Below are positions 43,189 to 55,755 of a DNA stretch of 64,000 nt, piece after piece (the first letter of the stretch is position 1; each line of letters begins with the position of its first letter). A program made the translations under genes and the position numbers. Source of the DNA: Poronia punctata. Lineage: Eukaryota; Ascomycota; Sordariomycetes; Xylariales; Xylariaceae. The notes beneath the pieces were generated by a model. The model was not told the origin of the DNA. It ran no database searches and was given only the letters and a program-made list of their open reading frames with translations. The DNA lies in the NCBI GenBank assembly GCA_022579005.1, contig MU401538.1:1-64000 (forward strand), read 5' to 3'.

Positions 43189-45626
43189 ATGGCGGGCCAC
43201 AATTTCTCGCGTTACATGTTGAGCATCTGGTCGATGCTGTTTGCACCTTTCAACTTTCTGTTCACTCGCATCTGGTATATTTTCTTCACCCGAACATCAG
43301 GAAAGAAGGGCCGCCAATCTCAGGATACATCGTCCTTAACCAATACACCTCAACACCCAGGCGCCGCTTTACCTGGACCTACAAATTCAAATACGAGTAC
43401 AGAAGCAAACACAGAAGTCCACGCCTCCGCATCCACACCTGCTGTTGCAACTCCAGCACCAATCTCGAATACAGCGACGGGGATCCCTCTTACTCTATCT
43501 TCTGCGCCCCCTTCGACGTCAAATGACCTGACATCAGAATCCTTGATCTCAAACGGAGATCTACCATCTCATACTGTCAGCGAGGATCAAGCCGACGGCG
43601 ACAGCCTTGCAGAAACCCCCCAGGGCTTCGGTCTTGGGTCGCGTGAGCAGGCTTTCGAGATGGCTAAAAAGCGAAGTGGTCGGGGACGGGGTGGTGCTAA
43701 ATCCTCCATTCAAAAACCACCTGTTGCGAACCACGTGGCCCCTGCTACTTCTCTCCCTCCTGTCGTTCCCGCAGTCCCTGTCGTTCCCGCAGTCCCTATC
43801 GTCCCTATCGTCCCTATAATTCCAGCTGTCCCTATCATCCCTGTCACGCGTGCTAATCCACGCGCTGGTGGCCTCGATGCTCGGCCCGCTTCCAATGGCC
43901 CGTCAGACAACAATGCTACAGGTGACACGGGATTCAATTTGGACCGCCCCCGCGGTCCTAAGTCTGCCTCATCTAAACAATCACCTAATAAGACCAAGTC
44001 CCGAAACCACAACGCACAGCAGCGGCCCATCGAGAACCAGAAAGAAAATATCGCACCACCCAAAAATCATGGTTCGGCATCGCAGGCTGTCAACTCGGAG
44101 AGTCAACCACAAACAGCCCTTTCAGTGTCAGGCGGAAGGAGCGAGCATCACAAACCGGGTACCCGCAGCAACGGAACAGCTGGCCCCACAAACACTGTCC
44201 CTGTTGTCAACAATATACGCGACGGAACCTCAATCCCCAAAGCCGAAGAAGAGCTCCATGTTGTTGCGGACCGCCTTGCTCTTGACGATGCCCCTCTCAC
44301 TCAAGGGTCTAAGAAGAAAACCTTGAGCGCAGCTCCGGCCGCAGTTAAACCTTCCCCGGTACCCGTTCCCCTCGTGGTTGCAATTCCTCTCCTGCCTCGA
44401 ACAAATGTCAATCAGCAGGGGCTCCCAGCACCTTTAAACCCAACATTGCCTGGGTTAGTCGAGCCCACAACCGACGAAGGGAGAGCCGAGCGCGAGTATC
44501 ATCTCGGGTTCATGAGAGAGGCTCTTAAGATGGTGAGTGCTTCGGACCGGACCTGATTTATCGTTCACATTTCATTCACCTTGTCCGTCACTACGCCCAC
44601 CAAAAAACATACGCCGTGAAAAGCCCGTACCTGCGCAAGCCCATATTGAACACATTATCCACCATCTCAGCCTCCAACTTTGGGAATATAAGCCTCATTA
44701 ATGATTGTGTATAGGGCGCCCTAGCTCTTAGGACAAACGAGACGCCAGTTGGCTGCGTCCTTGTTTACCGAGGAAGAATTATCGCAAGAGGAATGAATGC
44801 CACCAACATCACCAGGAATGGGACGCGCCATGCTGAGTTTATGGCCCTGTCGGCGTTGCTCTCACGTCGGGAGCCCAATGACGTAGAAATGGCCAAACTT
44901 AATCCGGAGCTCGATGCTGCAGCCTGGGGTGATGTTGACCCCAAAGACGGCCACATCTACCCATACGGCCAGAAGCTCCATCCTGCCCCCGTCGTTGATC
45001 GTTCAATCATCTCCGAATGTGTCTTATATGTCACTGTTGAGCCTTGCGTCATGTGTGCGTCTCTTCTCCGTCAACTTGGCATTAAGAAAGTCTATTTCGG
45101 CGCAGTGAACGACAAGTTTGGCGGCACCGGTGGTGTCTTTCGTGTACATATGAATTCGAAGCCGGTTTCTCTTCCTAAAGGCCGCCCCTATCAACAAGGA
45201 TACGGCCCTCAAGACGTCAGTTTAATTTCGAAAGGGAGAGCCACGGCTCTGCCGCGGAGCGAGGATGATGGCGACGGTGGCAACGTAGAGCCAGGGTACC
45301 CGGTTGAGGGAGGCTATCTCCGTGATGATGCAGTCGCCTTACTACGGCGTTTCTACGTCCAAGAGAATGGTAGAGGTAGGGCCGATGGATCGAGAACACC
45401 CTGGCCTGTTAGAGTCAAGAGCTAACCCAAGTCATTTACAGCGCCGCAGCCTCGGAAAAAGGAAGGCAGAGCTGCAAGGCTATTTGCTGCTATGGAAGCC
45501 CAAAACGGAACCATTATGGCATCTGACGCCTCCGATAATGCACCGGAGACGCCCGGGGAAGCCGAAGGAACCATGGAACTCTCCTGTAAACCAGATGAGG
45601 AGGCAGCCACTCTAGTATGTGTCTAG
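43189..45626 (+). CDS. tad2: tRNA-specific adenosine deaminase subunit Tad2 with membrane-anchored N-terminal extension
   Basis: Three exons: 43189-44532 (448 codons), 44715-45375 and 45442-45626, with introns of 182 and 66 nt (GTGAGT..TATAG; GTAGGG..ACAG with a CTAAC branch). The product is about 729 residues. The C-terminal 280 residues are a cytidine/deoxycytidylate deaminase-type domain: HLGFMREALKM-GALALRTNETPVGC spans the first junction; RHAEFMA gives the zinc ligand H487 and catalytic E489; PCVMC gives C559 and C562; GTGGVF and FYVQENGR follow. Tad2/ADAT2 with Tad3 converts A34 to inosine in tRNA. The first 448 residues are unusual: a hydrophobic segment at about residues 8-32 (MLSIWSMLFAPFNFLFTRIW), then a disordered Ser/Pro/Thr-rich region with a VP/IP run at about 190-220. 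Yeast Tad2 is about 250 residues and has no such part. A GTATGT near 45615 could be another donor, so the 3' end is uncertain. Confidence 0.88.
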
Positions 45627-48600
45627 TCAAGGTTTTCATTCCATCTGTCTTATCCTGAGTTTGCCCATATATGGCACTCAAGCCATATATCTTCATTTTG
45701 TACGATTATCTATGAGTTATGCATCAACGCTCCCGAGTGAGACGAGGCGCGTTCCGGAGTCTGGCTTGATTTCACTACAAGGATACATCGAAAAGGACGA
45801 TTGCATGGCGCTCGTCAAACCGAGACCCCGGATGGCACAAAGGTCACATGCCTATACGGATATAGCATACCTAGGGATCGAACAGTTATGTGCGACGTGT
45901 TACCTGACCAATTCATTGTTTGTTTATCTGGTTTTGGGAGACGGTCAGGGTGGATGGTATGGGGGCCACTTTCGTGTCGAGGGAACGAGGATGGGTATCC
46001 GGGTCCTTTTAAATGATGACGTACTTGCACTTAGGTAGCCAATATATCACCCAGGCCCCACGAGTTACTTAACAGACCCATCCAAGATATAAGGAAAGTG
46101 TGGTGCGTACGTAGTGTTGCATCAGATTCCAGTAACAGAATGTCGGGCCATCTATAACTTGTGCTTGACTTTTCGGTAGATAGGTCTCGGGAGGCATGTC
46201 CTAAGTAGCGGGCCTTATGCTGCTAGGGAGAAAACAGGTAGTAAAACATGGAGACTACAAGAAAAAGCCTTCGCCTGACTATCGTCCATGACAAGACGGC
46301 GAAATCGGCAGAAGGTGCTCTGTCCTGGTTTAGGGCGTTAGGGTGTTGTTATGTTCCTATACCCCGCTACTCACCTACCTATGTAAATGTAGGTATGGGT
46401 ATAGGGAATCCTCTGCCAGCGCTGATTCATGTAGTATATAACCGCCCATCACAGACGATCGTGCACTTATTGGCCTTGTCTTGTGACCGAAGTCGAGGTT
46501 TGAAGGCGTGTATTTCTCTACATAATTACGGCCACCCCTGACTATAAGTAATTATTCGGCAGCTAGTTCATATGCTAGGTTCCCTAAAGGCTCCTGAGTA
46601 TTCTGATCGCAACACCGCATTCGACGGGCTATCTATTTCATGACGTCCGTTGGCGGATTTGTTCGGGGAGAGTGCCGTTACTCGCCTTCTGACTTTACAT
46701 TTATAAATCAGTCTTTCGTTAGTCAGTCGATGTATAATATTCTTGCGATGAGAGCAAGCCAGGTGAGTGTTTTCAGTACAACAGACCTTGTGGCAAACCA
46801 TGTCGACGGTTCAATATGGCTAGCTGCGCCTCCGGGTGCCGAATCATTCGAGTCCTGATGTACTACTATCCATGGTGGCCATACCTATCGCAGAGCAATC
46901 TCAATGAAAGATCGTCGAGCCCATGTCGTGATGGATGCCAGGGGACTGGCAGACGTGCCTTCCTAGGCTTTGTAGATCTAGAGTGGTCGTCTACGGTCTA
47001 CCTAGCATGACATATATTGCCAGAGGACACACGAACAACGTCACTCAGAAAATCCGAGGGAAACAGCACATATTGTCGTGTCATCGTAGCCTGTAGGGCC
47101 ATGGTGGCCCGCGCGCTCATAACTTATGGCTATGCAGAAAACTAATGACGGACACGTGATTATATTGGGCTGCGCGCACTAACTGAGGAATGGTAAAATC
47201 ACACTCTTTGGTTGGCGTGGATTGGGCCTCGCCCTGAGTCGTCGGGCCCCCCGCTTCGATGCGACCGAAATTCGCATCTTGATAAAGTAAACACAGTACT
47301 ATCTCTTTGCGAGAACTACGTAATGTATGCCTTCTCGTCGGCCTCTGGTTGCCCATATGTGAAATGAGGTTCTAAGGGTCATGTCTGGTAGTTTTCCAAT
47401 GGGGACCTCTCAGAGGCTGCTCCTTTCCAGAGCCGTCCGTTTTCTATCTGGTCTATATTCTACGTAATTGGAAAAGCAGTGCTCAAACCCCTCCGAAATT
47501 CCGAATGGGGGGGGAGATGGCGGAATAGGCAGTGAGTGTGATTAGCAAAGGGTCTCTGATGCGCATGCCGCCGGGTATAGGGATATGCCCGTCAACAATG
47601 CGCAGTTCAGAGGAAAACGAACCCAGGGATGACTATCATCGGCGACGAGGCGTCATTCCCCATTCAGGCAATCATCCCCTACGGAATTAAACCCTCAGTC
47701 TCCTTTAGAACTCTATCAAATAACCAAGTCAACATAAATTTGCAAGTTACAGAAGACGAAGGTGGTGCTCTTGGGCACACCGGTTAAGGTTTGAAGAGGA
47801 CGGGTAGACTTGACTGCCAGGGAGAAGGTCTCGAGGGGGTTAAGGGGTGTCGGAATGTTTGGGGGTGATGATACGAGGGAGGTGAGCGGTCGTACCTGGT
47901 GGTTAGTGACATATCGGCATAGGCAGCAAGTTGGGATAGACAAATACATGGTGCAAAAGATGGTTGGGAGCCCTATGTAGTGCAAGGTAGGTTAGGTTAG
48001 GTAGTTGAGTGGGCAGAGTGCAGGGTTAATAAGCCTTCTATCGCTGTCCCGTGACAATATAGGTAGAGTTGGTCACCAGAAAGAGTTTTGCTAGATGTCG
48101 ATGGACCAAAACTTCCTGTACGTACCTACCTACATACGAGTATAGAACTAAGAAACATGCAATGCTCTAGATCGGTAGATCGGAAAAGCAGAGCTGACCA
48201 AATCAGGTCAGATCAGAATCACAGCGGAACTGAGAAGGAGACCGGACCAGGCCGGATCTGAGCAGAGCAGAGCAAAGCAAAGCATGCAAAGTGACAACGT
48301 GACGAGAGGAGTAGCAATCGGTCTATCGTCACGTCGTCCCTAGACAGGGTGACAGGGTAGGTAAAGTAGGTAAGTATCCAAGTATACAATTACTAACCAA
48401 ACCTACAATTGCCTCTAGATTAAGCTTTTTAACTCTGCCTTCGCATACACGTACGAGCACAGTTTTCCCCTTTGCCCCATCCAAAATTGAGCCATTCGCA
48501 TCCCAGCAAATTCCGTTTGCACCAGTTTCGGATTTCCCCATCTTATCTTTCTCTCTCCCTCTTTCTCTCTACATCACACCATCTGCTACCAATTCTACTA

Positions 48601-50813
48601 CCACAAACTACACTGCGCGCTCTCCATATAAGCTCTCTTTTCTCCTTACCACAACGTAAACCACCATAAACACCAAAACGCCAACATTATTCCACCATCA
48701 CCACGTCTCATCGGGTGTAGGTAATAATCACTGCAAGTTGACCACCAACCAAAAAACCCCCCATTTCCTATTCCTATGTCTTTACATATGTCCACACCCT
48801 TTTTGTGACCACATCTCCACAATATCATATCATCAACGCCAATAGCGATCTGCGTTCCACATTCCATCCTTTTTTCTATCGCCAACTTCAGCCTTGGGGT
48901 TGATCTGTCCAGTATCTGTCTACATTGACGCATTTGCATCAACACGACAAGAAGACATGCAACCACTTCTCGTCCGCCCCACATACTTTACATACCTCTC
49001 TTGAGACTATCCCTGCAGGGGTTTTGTCTTCAAATACTTATATACCTATTTGCCACAGGACGGTCACGTTAGGGTCGTAAGAGACAAAGTTCCTCAATCC
49101 GCTCAAGGATCTACCTAGATTAAGAAAGCTAGAAAGTGCACTTCTGGGTCTCGCCTCTTCATAAGGTTGGTGCTTGCATTTTTGCATTTTCACTGCGCCC
49201 CAGGTCCGACTTAATACGAGAAGAACAGATCAAATCAAACCTTCTTCACATCGGTAAGTTATTCCCAACTTCATTTTCCTCAACTTTATGTAGCCCCTGA
49301 GCCAAAGGGGGCAAGAAGTCGAAAGAGTTGAAAATCCCGACATGTTGGGGTTGAGACGCGTGTCGACTGCTATCAAAATCGCCTTTCACTCTATTGCGCC
49401 CCCGTTGTAGGCCCGAAAACACTTTGATATAGTCGGTTCGAGGTCTGGTGACTGGTCGGACTCGCTGTCCGTATGCTTTGTACAAGACCTACTGTTGTTG
49501 AGTTTTCCAACGGTGGATTACCTACGCATTACCTATTTGGACCAAACCCAAGCCAGTCCCCCTCCCGCTCTTAGACTACCTACTGTACCTGACCTAGGAC
49601 ACTCTACGAAAACACACTGGCGTTAGGAAGGGATAAAATCTAGCCACCTGTCAATGTGGGAAGATTTTTCTCTCTCTCCGTCCCAATTGCCGCCTATCTT
49701 CTTTCTCTTCCTTTGCAGGCTGCACGTACATCCGACTTTGGCCCATCTAGTCGTAGAGACAAAAAGCAACCGCCGATGCATCGAGACTAACCAGGTTCAA
49801 TAGTTGGCTTCTCCTCTACGCAGATACGAGTAGTAGCCGGTCAGCCTTTTTGACACCATAGCCTGAACCCGAGACAGTTCCAGTTGTATCATCCTTCGGT
49901 CGCGTCTGTAGAACGGACGGACCGTAATTGGCTGACAAGTCTCGAGCCCTACTCTTGCCTATCTCGTACGTCGCTCGTTCCCATTCTTACCTTGCTTATC
50001 TTCCCAGGCCCCTTCAATCCATCCATCCATCATCACTCGCCTCGCCGGCCTTTTTCTCATCAGTTTTTTTTTATGCACGTGTTGTTTATCAATCTTCTCC
50101 TCCCTGCCTTGCATCCGATGCCGGCTCATGGTGATTGACAAGCATTAGCAACAGGAACAATCCAGAGAGATAATTACTCACCACACAAACCAAACACCAC
50201 AAATCACGCATCAAAACCGACCGAAAAATAGCAAAACAGGAAGTCCTATTTGTCTCCTAGTCCATGTTAAGGAGGGGGGTTGAATATTAAAACCACTGCA
50301 GTCAACAGATCGATCCAAGTCTGGGATAACTTGGCCGTCATTCATTAATCGGTTTCATTATTTCAATCATTCTTTGGAGGGCGACGACATCTTGTCTACC
50401 TCTGTTTCTTCTCAACATCTCCTTCTTTTCACCCCCATCATTTGTCACACACCCGCCCGGTTTCTGTCCGCTCTACCGTGACATATATACCTGCCCCGTA
50501 CGGATAAAGATAGCTTTTCTCGTCTTCTCTACGTTTTCAGGTTCTCCACTTGCCCAGAGTACCCCCGTACTGGTTACCACCCCATACGACCCCATACCAC
50601 CCATATTTACTGCACGCGGCCCATTTACCACTAGGCCAGCCAATACTACCCACTCTTGGCCCCGGTCCCCTGCATATCGCACCAAGCCCGCACTTTTGGA
50701 AAACAACACCAACGCCAACGCGTCCTGGTCAATTCCACATCACCACTTTACAAACCCGCAACCGCAACAAGCCAAGACAGCCATCAAAAATTGTCTTCGG
50801 CGCGTAGTTCAGG
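45627..50813. other. 5.2-kb intergenic stretch upstream of the ASH1-type gene
   Basis: I see no supportable gene. It holds GTAGGTTAGGTTAGGTAG at about 47985-48003, a purine-rich GAGCAGAGCAGAGCAAAGCA stretch at about 48258-48280, and long CT-rich tracts (about 48540-48580, 49668-49710, 50385-50460) of the kind that precede fungal transcription starts. Small frames such as 47716-47985 (minus) and 48472-48669 (plus) have no domain. A long spliced 5' leader or a noncoding transcript is possible. Confidence 0.5.
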
Positions 50814-53577
50814 ATGCAATCACCAGGCACATTCTCGCCGCCGCGCGATTTATCTTCTGAGCCTAGTATCGGTGCGCCCGCTGATACTTTCTCCAATGTC
50901 GCGTCCCTCAGCTCGACACCGCCTACCATGGTCGCCGACGATGCCAGTCTCGCCTCGGAAAACCCAAAGGACAACAACCCGGTACCGATCACTAACTGGG
51001 TCAATGTTCCTGAGCCCATAGTAGCCGACGAACCATCAAGAAGTGCAGAGTCCACGTTTATCTCTGAATTGTATGCAATACACACCGTCGTTACGCCCTC
51101 CCAACCCTTTGAGGTCCCTGCACTTGCTCAAGCGAAGGCCAGTGAACCCCTGCCGAGCACGCCCGCGTCCGAGCGTTCGCGACGAACGCGTCTCAGCAAC
51201 CCGGTATATAACTTGGCTCAACTCGCTGGTACGGCCGTCCATGGGAAACGGCGGGCCAAGGGAGATATCGTGTCCAATCGCAGAAGGCGCACCACCTCTG
51301 GCGCAACACTGGCCACAGATGCCAACAATAAGGAAGCCGCTGAAAGCAGTGACCCTCGAAGCATCGAGAAGGCCGGGACTATCGAAGCCGCGTCCGCAAC
51401 CCCGGCAACGCCAGTTAAGGACACCATTCACGCATCCGATTCGCACTCTCCTGTGCCCGTCACGAAGACCCCCAAATCCTCCAAGTCCAAGAGTGCCAGG
51501 AAACAGGAGGAGGAGGAGGAGGAGGCAGTTGCTAGACGGATCGCAACACGCAGGTCCGGTATCGAAGCCGAGACGTTGACTGATAAGCTCTCGAGTCTCG
51601 GTAAGAGAGGAAGAAAGACCCTCGAGAAGAGCGTAGGGAAGCTATCACGAGAACTGCGCAGGCTCCAGGATACCAACGAGTACTCGGGCATCGACACGAA
51701 ACCAGTCCTCTACACAGTCTGGGCTAATGGAAAATATGTGGACCCGTCCGCTTCGGAAGAACCTCGCCCCAAGAGGGTCAAGGTACAGCAAGATGACTCG
51801 GCGTATGATGTACCGGAAGGTGAAGACGAAGCCGTAGCCGTAGCTGAAGAGCCTGCGCCAAAGAAGCGGCGAACAAAGAAATGGCTTGATCGAGGGTTGT
51901 ACGCTGGACAGGAAGCTCCGACGGACGTTTTCAAGGGTCTTACAGCTGTTGAAAAGAAGAAGTTGGCGCAACTACCGGAACTCGCGGCTACGAGTGACAA
52001 GCCCAACAAGTCGTTACCTGCGCCTATGTTTCAGGGCCTCCGGATGCTCATCGAGGGCCGTGACTTCAAGCTCCCCTTCGACGTGTGCAACCCACTTCCG
52101 CCAGGGCAACCGAGACCGGATGAATGGAGGAAGATGACAAGGAGTAGGTTGCTGTCCTATCTGGTGCTTAGAAGCTTGGAATGTTTGATAACTAACTACT
52201 TGAGCAGATCGGTTCGTGGGCGACGCTGGAGCTTATTGGAAGAAGACGCCGCATTTCAAGGATTACCAATCCAAGTGTGTCTGTACTCCGGACGACGGGT
52301 GTGGTGAGACCTGCCAGAATCGTATCATGCTCTACGAGTGTGATGCGACCAACTGCAACGTGGGTGATCGCCTTTGCCAAAACCGGGCCTTTGCGAGATT
52401 GCAGGAGAGGACCAAGCTTGGCGGCAAGTTCCGAGTCGGGGTTGAAGTCATCAAGACGTCTGATCGTGGTTATGGTATCCGCGCGAACCGCTGTTTCGAC
52501 GCAAACCAGATCATTATGGAATACACGGGCGAGATCATCACCGAGGAGGAGTGCGATCGGCGTATGAATGAGAAGTATAAAGACAACCAGGTAAGTTAAC
52601 CCCCTGACTGATATTGATGTGCACGAATCTAGGCGACTGACAAAAACCAGTGCTATTACCTCATGTCGTTTGACCAGAACATGATTATAGACGCTACGAC
52701 CGGTAGTATCGCTCGTTTCGTCAATCATTCCTGTCAGCCAAACTGCCGCATGGTCAAGTGGATCGTCTCGGGACAGCCAAGAATGGCTTTGTTTGCCGGG
52801 GATCACGACATCATGACGGGCGAGGAGCTCACATACGACTATAACTTTGACCCTTTCTCATCTAAGAACGTGCAAAAGTGTCTCTGTGGTAGTCCGAACT
52901 GCCGGGGCGTACTTGGCCCGAAGCCCAAGGAGGTCAAGGCACCGAAGCCCTCGAAGGAAGAGGCTACAAAGGCTGCCAAGGCTGCAAAAACTGCCAAGGC
53001 TGCTAAAGACGGCCCAAAAGGATCCAGTAAGCGAAAGCTCACTGAAACCTTGGATCAGGAAGAGGACGAGGGGCCTACCTCGTCCAAGAAACGGAAGATC
53101 ACGACTTCAGCTGGGATCAAAGCCTTGGCCACGGGAGTGAAGCGCACAGCTAACTTAAAAACTGCGACCAAGAGCGCTGCAGCGGTTATCAAGCGAAGCG
53201 TGTCAAGCATCTCGGTAAGCACCAAGGCTGCCCTTGGCAAGAAGAGCAAAGCCAAGGTGCCGGTTAAGAAGACGTCCAAGGTTACCAAGGCAAGACCGGC
53301 GATTAAGGCTAAATCGACAACTTTGACGATAAAAGGAAAGGGAAAAGCGACGGCGGCCAAAAAGACGGTATTCCGCCAAACCAAACTCAATATTGTCGCA
53401 GCAGGAGCTGAGAGCGAAATGCCGAATCACGACAGCCCCCCCCCGAACGCCACGACGCCGAGCATAGCAGCAGAAGCTAGTAGTGGACTTGGTTATGACG
53501 TTCCCACTTCGCCTGAGCGCCGGAAAGGCATGGACGTGCCTCGGATACGGCTAGTAAGCTCATCACGTGCAGACTGA
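50814..53577 (+). CDS. ash1: ASH1-type histone H3 lysine-36 methyltransferase (AWS-SET-post-SET)
   Basis: Three exons: 50814-52143, 52208-52590 and 52651-53577; introns of 64 nt (GTAGGT..GAGCAG, branch ACTAAC) and 60 nt (GTAAGT..ACCAG, branch CTGAC). The product is 879 residues. The first 440 are disordered and basic, with poly-Glu and nuclear-localisation clusters (GKRGRKTLEK, PKKRRTKKW). AWS follows at about 460-510: KCVCTPDDGCGETCQNRIML and CDATNC. SET spans about 517-640: RGYGIRAN, MEYTGEII, CYYLMSFDQNMIIDA, RFVNHSCQPNC (NHSC 596-599) and GEELTYDYNF (ELTYDY 630-635). Post-SET is CLCGSPNCRG (C648, C650, C655). All catalytic and zinc residues are present. The C-terminal 220 residues are Lys/Ala-rich, linker-histone-like. 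AWS directly before SET with no WW or SRI domain after it points to ASH1 and not Set2. Neurospora and Fusarium ASH1 mark H3K36 in poorly expressed chromatin. Confidence 0.95.
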
Positions 53578-55755
53578 GCTAGCCTCATGTCGTGCAAAAT
53601 GTCGGAGTTTCGGTGCTGGCATTTCTTCGTCCGTGTTACTGTTTGGGTGCCGTCTTGATCATTCAATGTTACTGCGTCCAACTGTGTTTTAACTTTTGAT
53701 CAATGGCTTTTGGTAAATGCCGCCTTTGATTAGCATAGGACCCTAGGAGGCTCAACCGAACCTACGACGAGCGGCCTGTCAATAGTCTGGTCTTCAACCC
53801 AGCAAGGCACTTTGAAAAGTACACTTGCGCGCCATCTAGGCAATTGGGCGAAGGCGAAGTACTAGCGCCGCAGCATGTTGTTTTATGATGGACTTACCGC
53901 GCGTTGCAAGATGTCTCAACGGCATTCTACGATCATCGACAAAGTCTGTCATCAGTAAATGATGCCGTCCATTTAGCGGGGACGTCCTCGTACTTGGGAA
54001 GCTTGGCTTTGGGAGAGGAGTGAGGGCGATATCGTGGCCGCATGTATAACACGGGATCTATTTTTCTTATTTTGGCCCTTGCACGTCGTCTCCCTGTTTT
54101 TCGCATTGTGTACCCTTGGCATTTTGACGACGGTTGTTCGGTCTGCGGTGACCAGGAGAGACAAGGAGGGCGCATCATGTACCACTGAGGTACCTACCAA
54201 ACAGATACTGGCAAACGGGACTAACGGGGATTTCTGGCGTCGGAGAGGGGGATTTGGGCGTCTGGGTTCGCGACATCAACATGATTATCAATACTACAGC
54301 GTGTTTACCGACATCATGTTTGAATTTCTGTGTGGTTTTCTTTCTATTCTGACCCGCGTCTTCAACAAGTATATAAGCGGATATCTACATAGATTAACCT
54401 CTAGCTATTCTATGGTTAGACAGATAATGCACCGTCACATGCGTCATAACCCACGTACGCTTAAGAGAATTGAGGAATGGTCTTAACCAGTGGTCTTGGT
54501 GGTTGTGATAATGGTGATACAATACGTGTTCTGCGTACTTGTAAAGTCGCGTACGCGTAATCGCAGGCCTTCAAATTGCCAGCCACGTTCCAGTAAGCGC
54601 CTCCTGCCCCCGCCCCCACCTGTGCGACTGCGTATGTCATCGAGGCTGTGCTTATCTCCGGTATAATAAATCATCTTTTTACATGTACCGAATAAAACTT
54701 GCTGTAATATTGAATGAAAAACGTCCCGGCGAAAAGGCGGCTAGTATTTCCTTCTCTTTAAGGTAGATTCTTTATCACTTGGGTTGAGGCACTGGAAACA
54801 TTTACAATGCTATTCTGCAAGTTTGTAGCATATGAAGTAAGATTAGGTTGGTACTGTAGATAACGTAGGTCGCGATATGCCTCACACTTACAGCATAAGC
54901 GTATATAAGGTAAGTAGACAACGTTGAAAAATAATACCGGGCAAGTCCACGTAAATAGGTAGTCTAGGCAACGTCTTTAAACAAGTTGCTTTAAATAGGC
55001 AAACAATATTTAAGCAACCGATAATAGGTACGTGTAGGTACTCGTAGTTATAAGAATAGTAACAGAGAAGGCAGGCGGCGACTAAGAAGAAAAGTGGATT
55101 GATTCAGATTCCGACGCGTATGCGAAAAAGCTGGGGTTAGGTTTCTAGATCAAGTCTATTGCAATAATATTTGTTAAGAATAGACCAATAAGGCTGATTA
55201 TTTTTACCTCTACTAGACTTTAAAAGGGATAGTCTCTCGGCTCCTTTTCAAGCTTGTTAGATTTCAACTACGCATATAGTACCTAATTAAGTTAGAGCGG
55301 CCCGGCCTTTCGACTTGCAACAGGTTCCACTAATCAAGTCTACGCTGGACGGGGCCCGCCCCTTGTCGGATTTAATGACTGTTTTACTGTACCACGTAGC
55401 TACCTCAAGTTGTCATCTCCCCCTGGACTGCGACGCTGTGCCAAAACCCTCGAATTCATAACATGACTTGGGGCCGAGAACGATAAGACATATATCGGCA
55501 AAATATACAGAGCCCATAGTGCCGATTCCCCTTAATATTGTGCTATTCCCGCCCTGTCGTGTTCGTTGTTTATGTTGTAGTTCAATACCTTGCGCCCCCG
55601 AACGCCTCTGCACCCCGCGCGTGCATTCATCATCCAGCCATACGTGAGCTTGCGGTTTACCCTTAGCTATTGTCTCGAACAGCCTCGGGCCTATTTGTGG
55701 CGCGCCGACCACGCCTCGAGCTACGACCTTACGCTTGTTTACCAACACCGCAACG
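53578..55755. other. Intergenic region
   Basis: No gene supported. A 150-codon frame at 54034-54486 has a hydrophobic stretch but begins with GTG and reaches no ATG before about 54319, so it is not called. TAGGTACGTGTAGGTACTCG lies near 55025-55044. The last 250 bases lead into the gene at 55756. Confidence 0.55.

Noticed and set aside
47985..48003. GTAGGTTAGGTTAGGTAG resembling telomere-type repeats
   Set aside because: Only two or three TTAGG-like units and not TTAGGG; it fits the dispersed TAGGTA words instead.
54034..54486. 150-codon plus-strand frame with a hydrophobic N-terminal stretch
   Set aside because: It begins with GTG; the hydrophobic part has no ATG in frame before about 54319, and no intron supplies one. 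No domain recognised.
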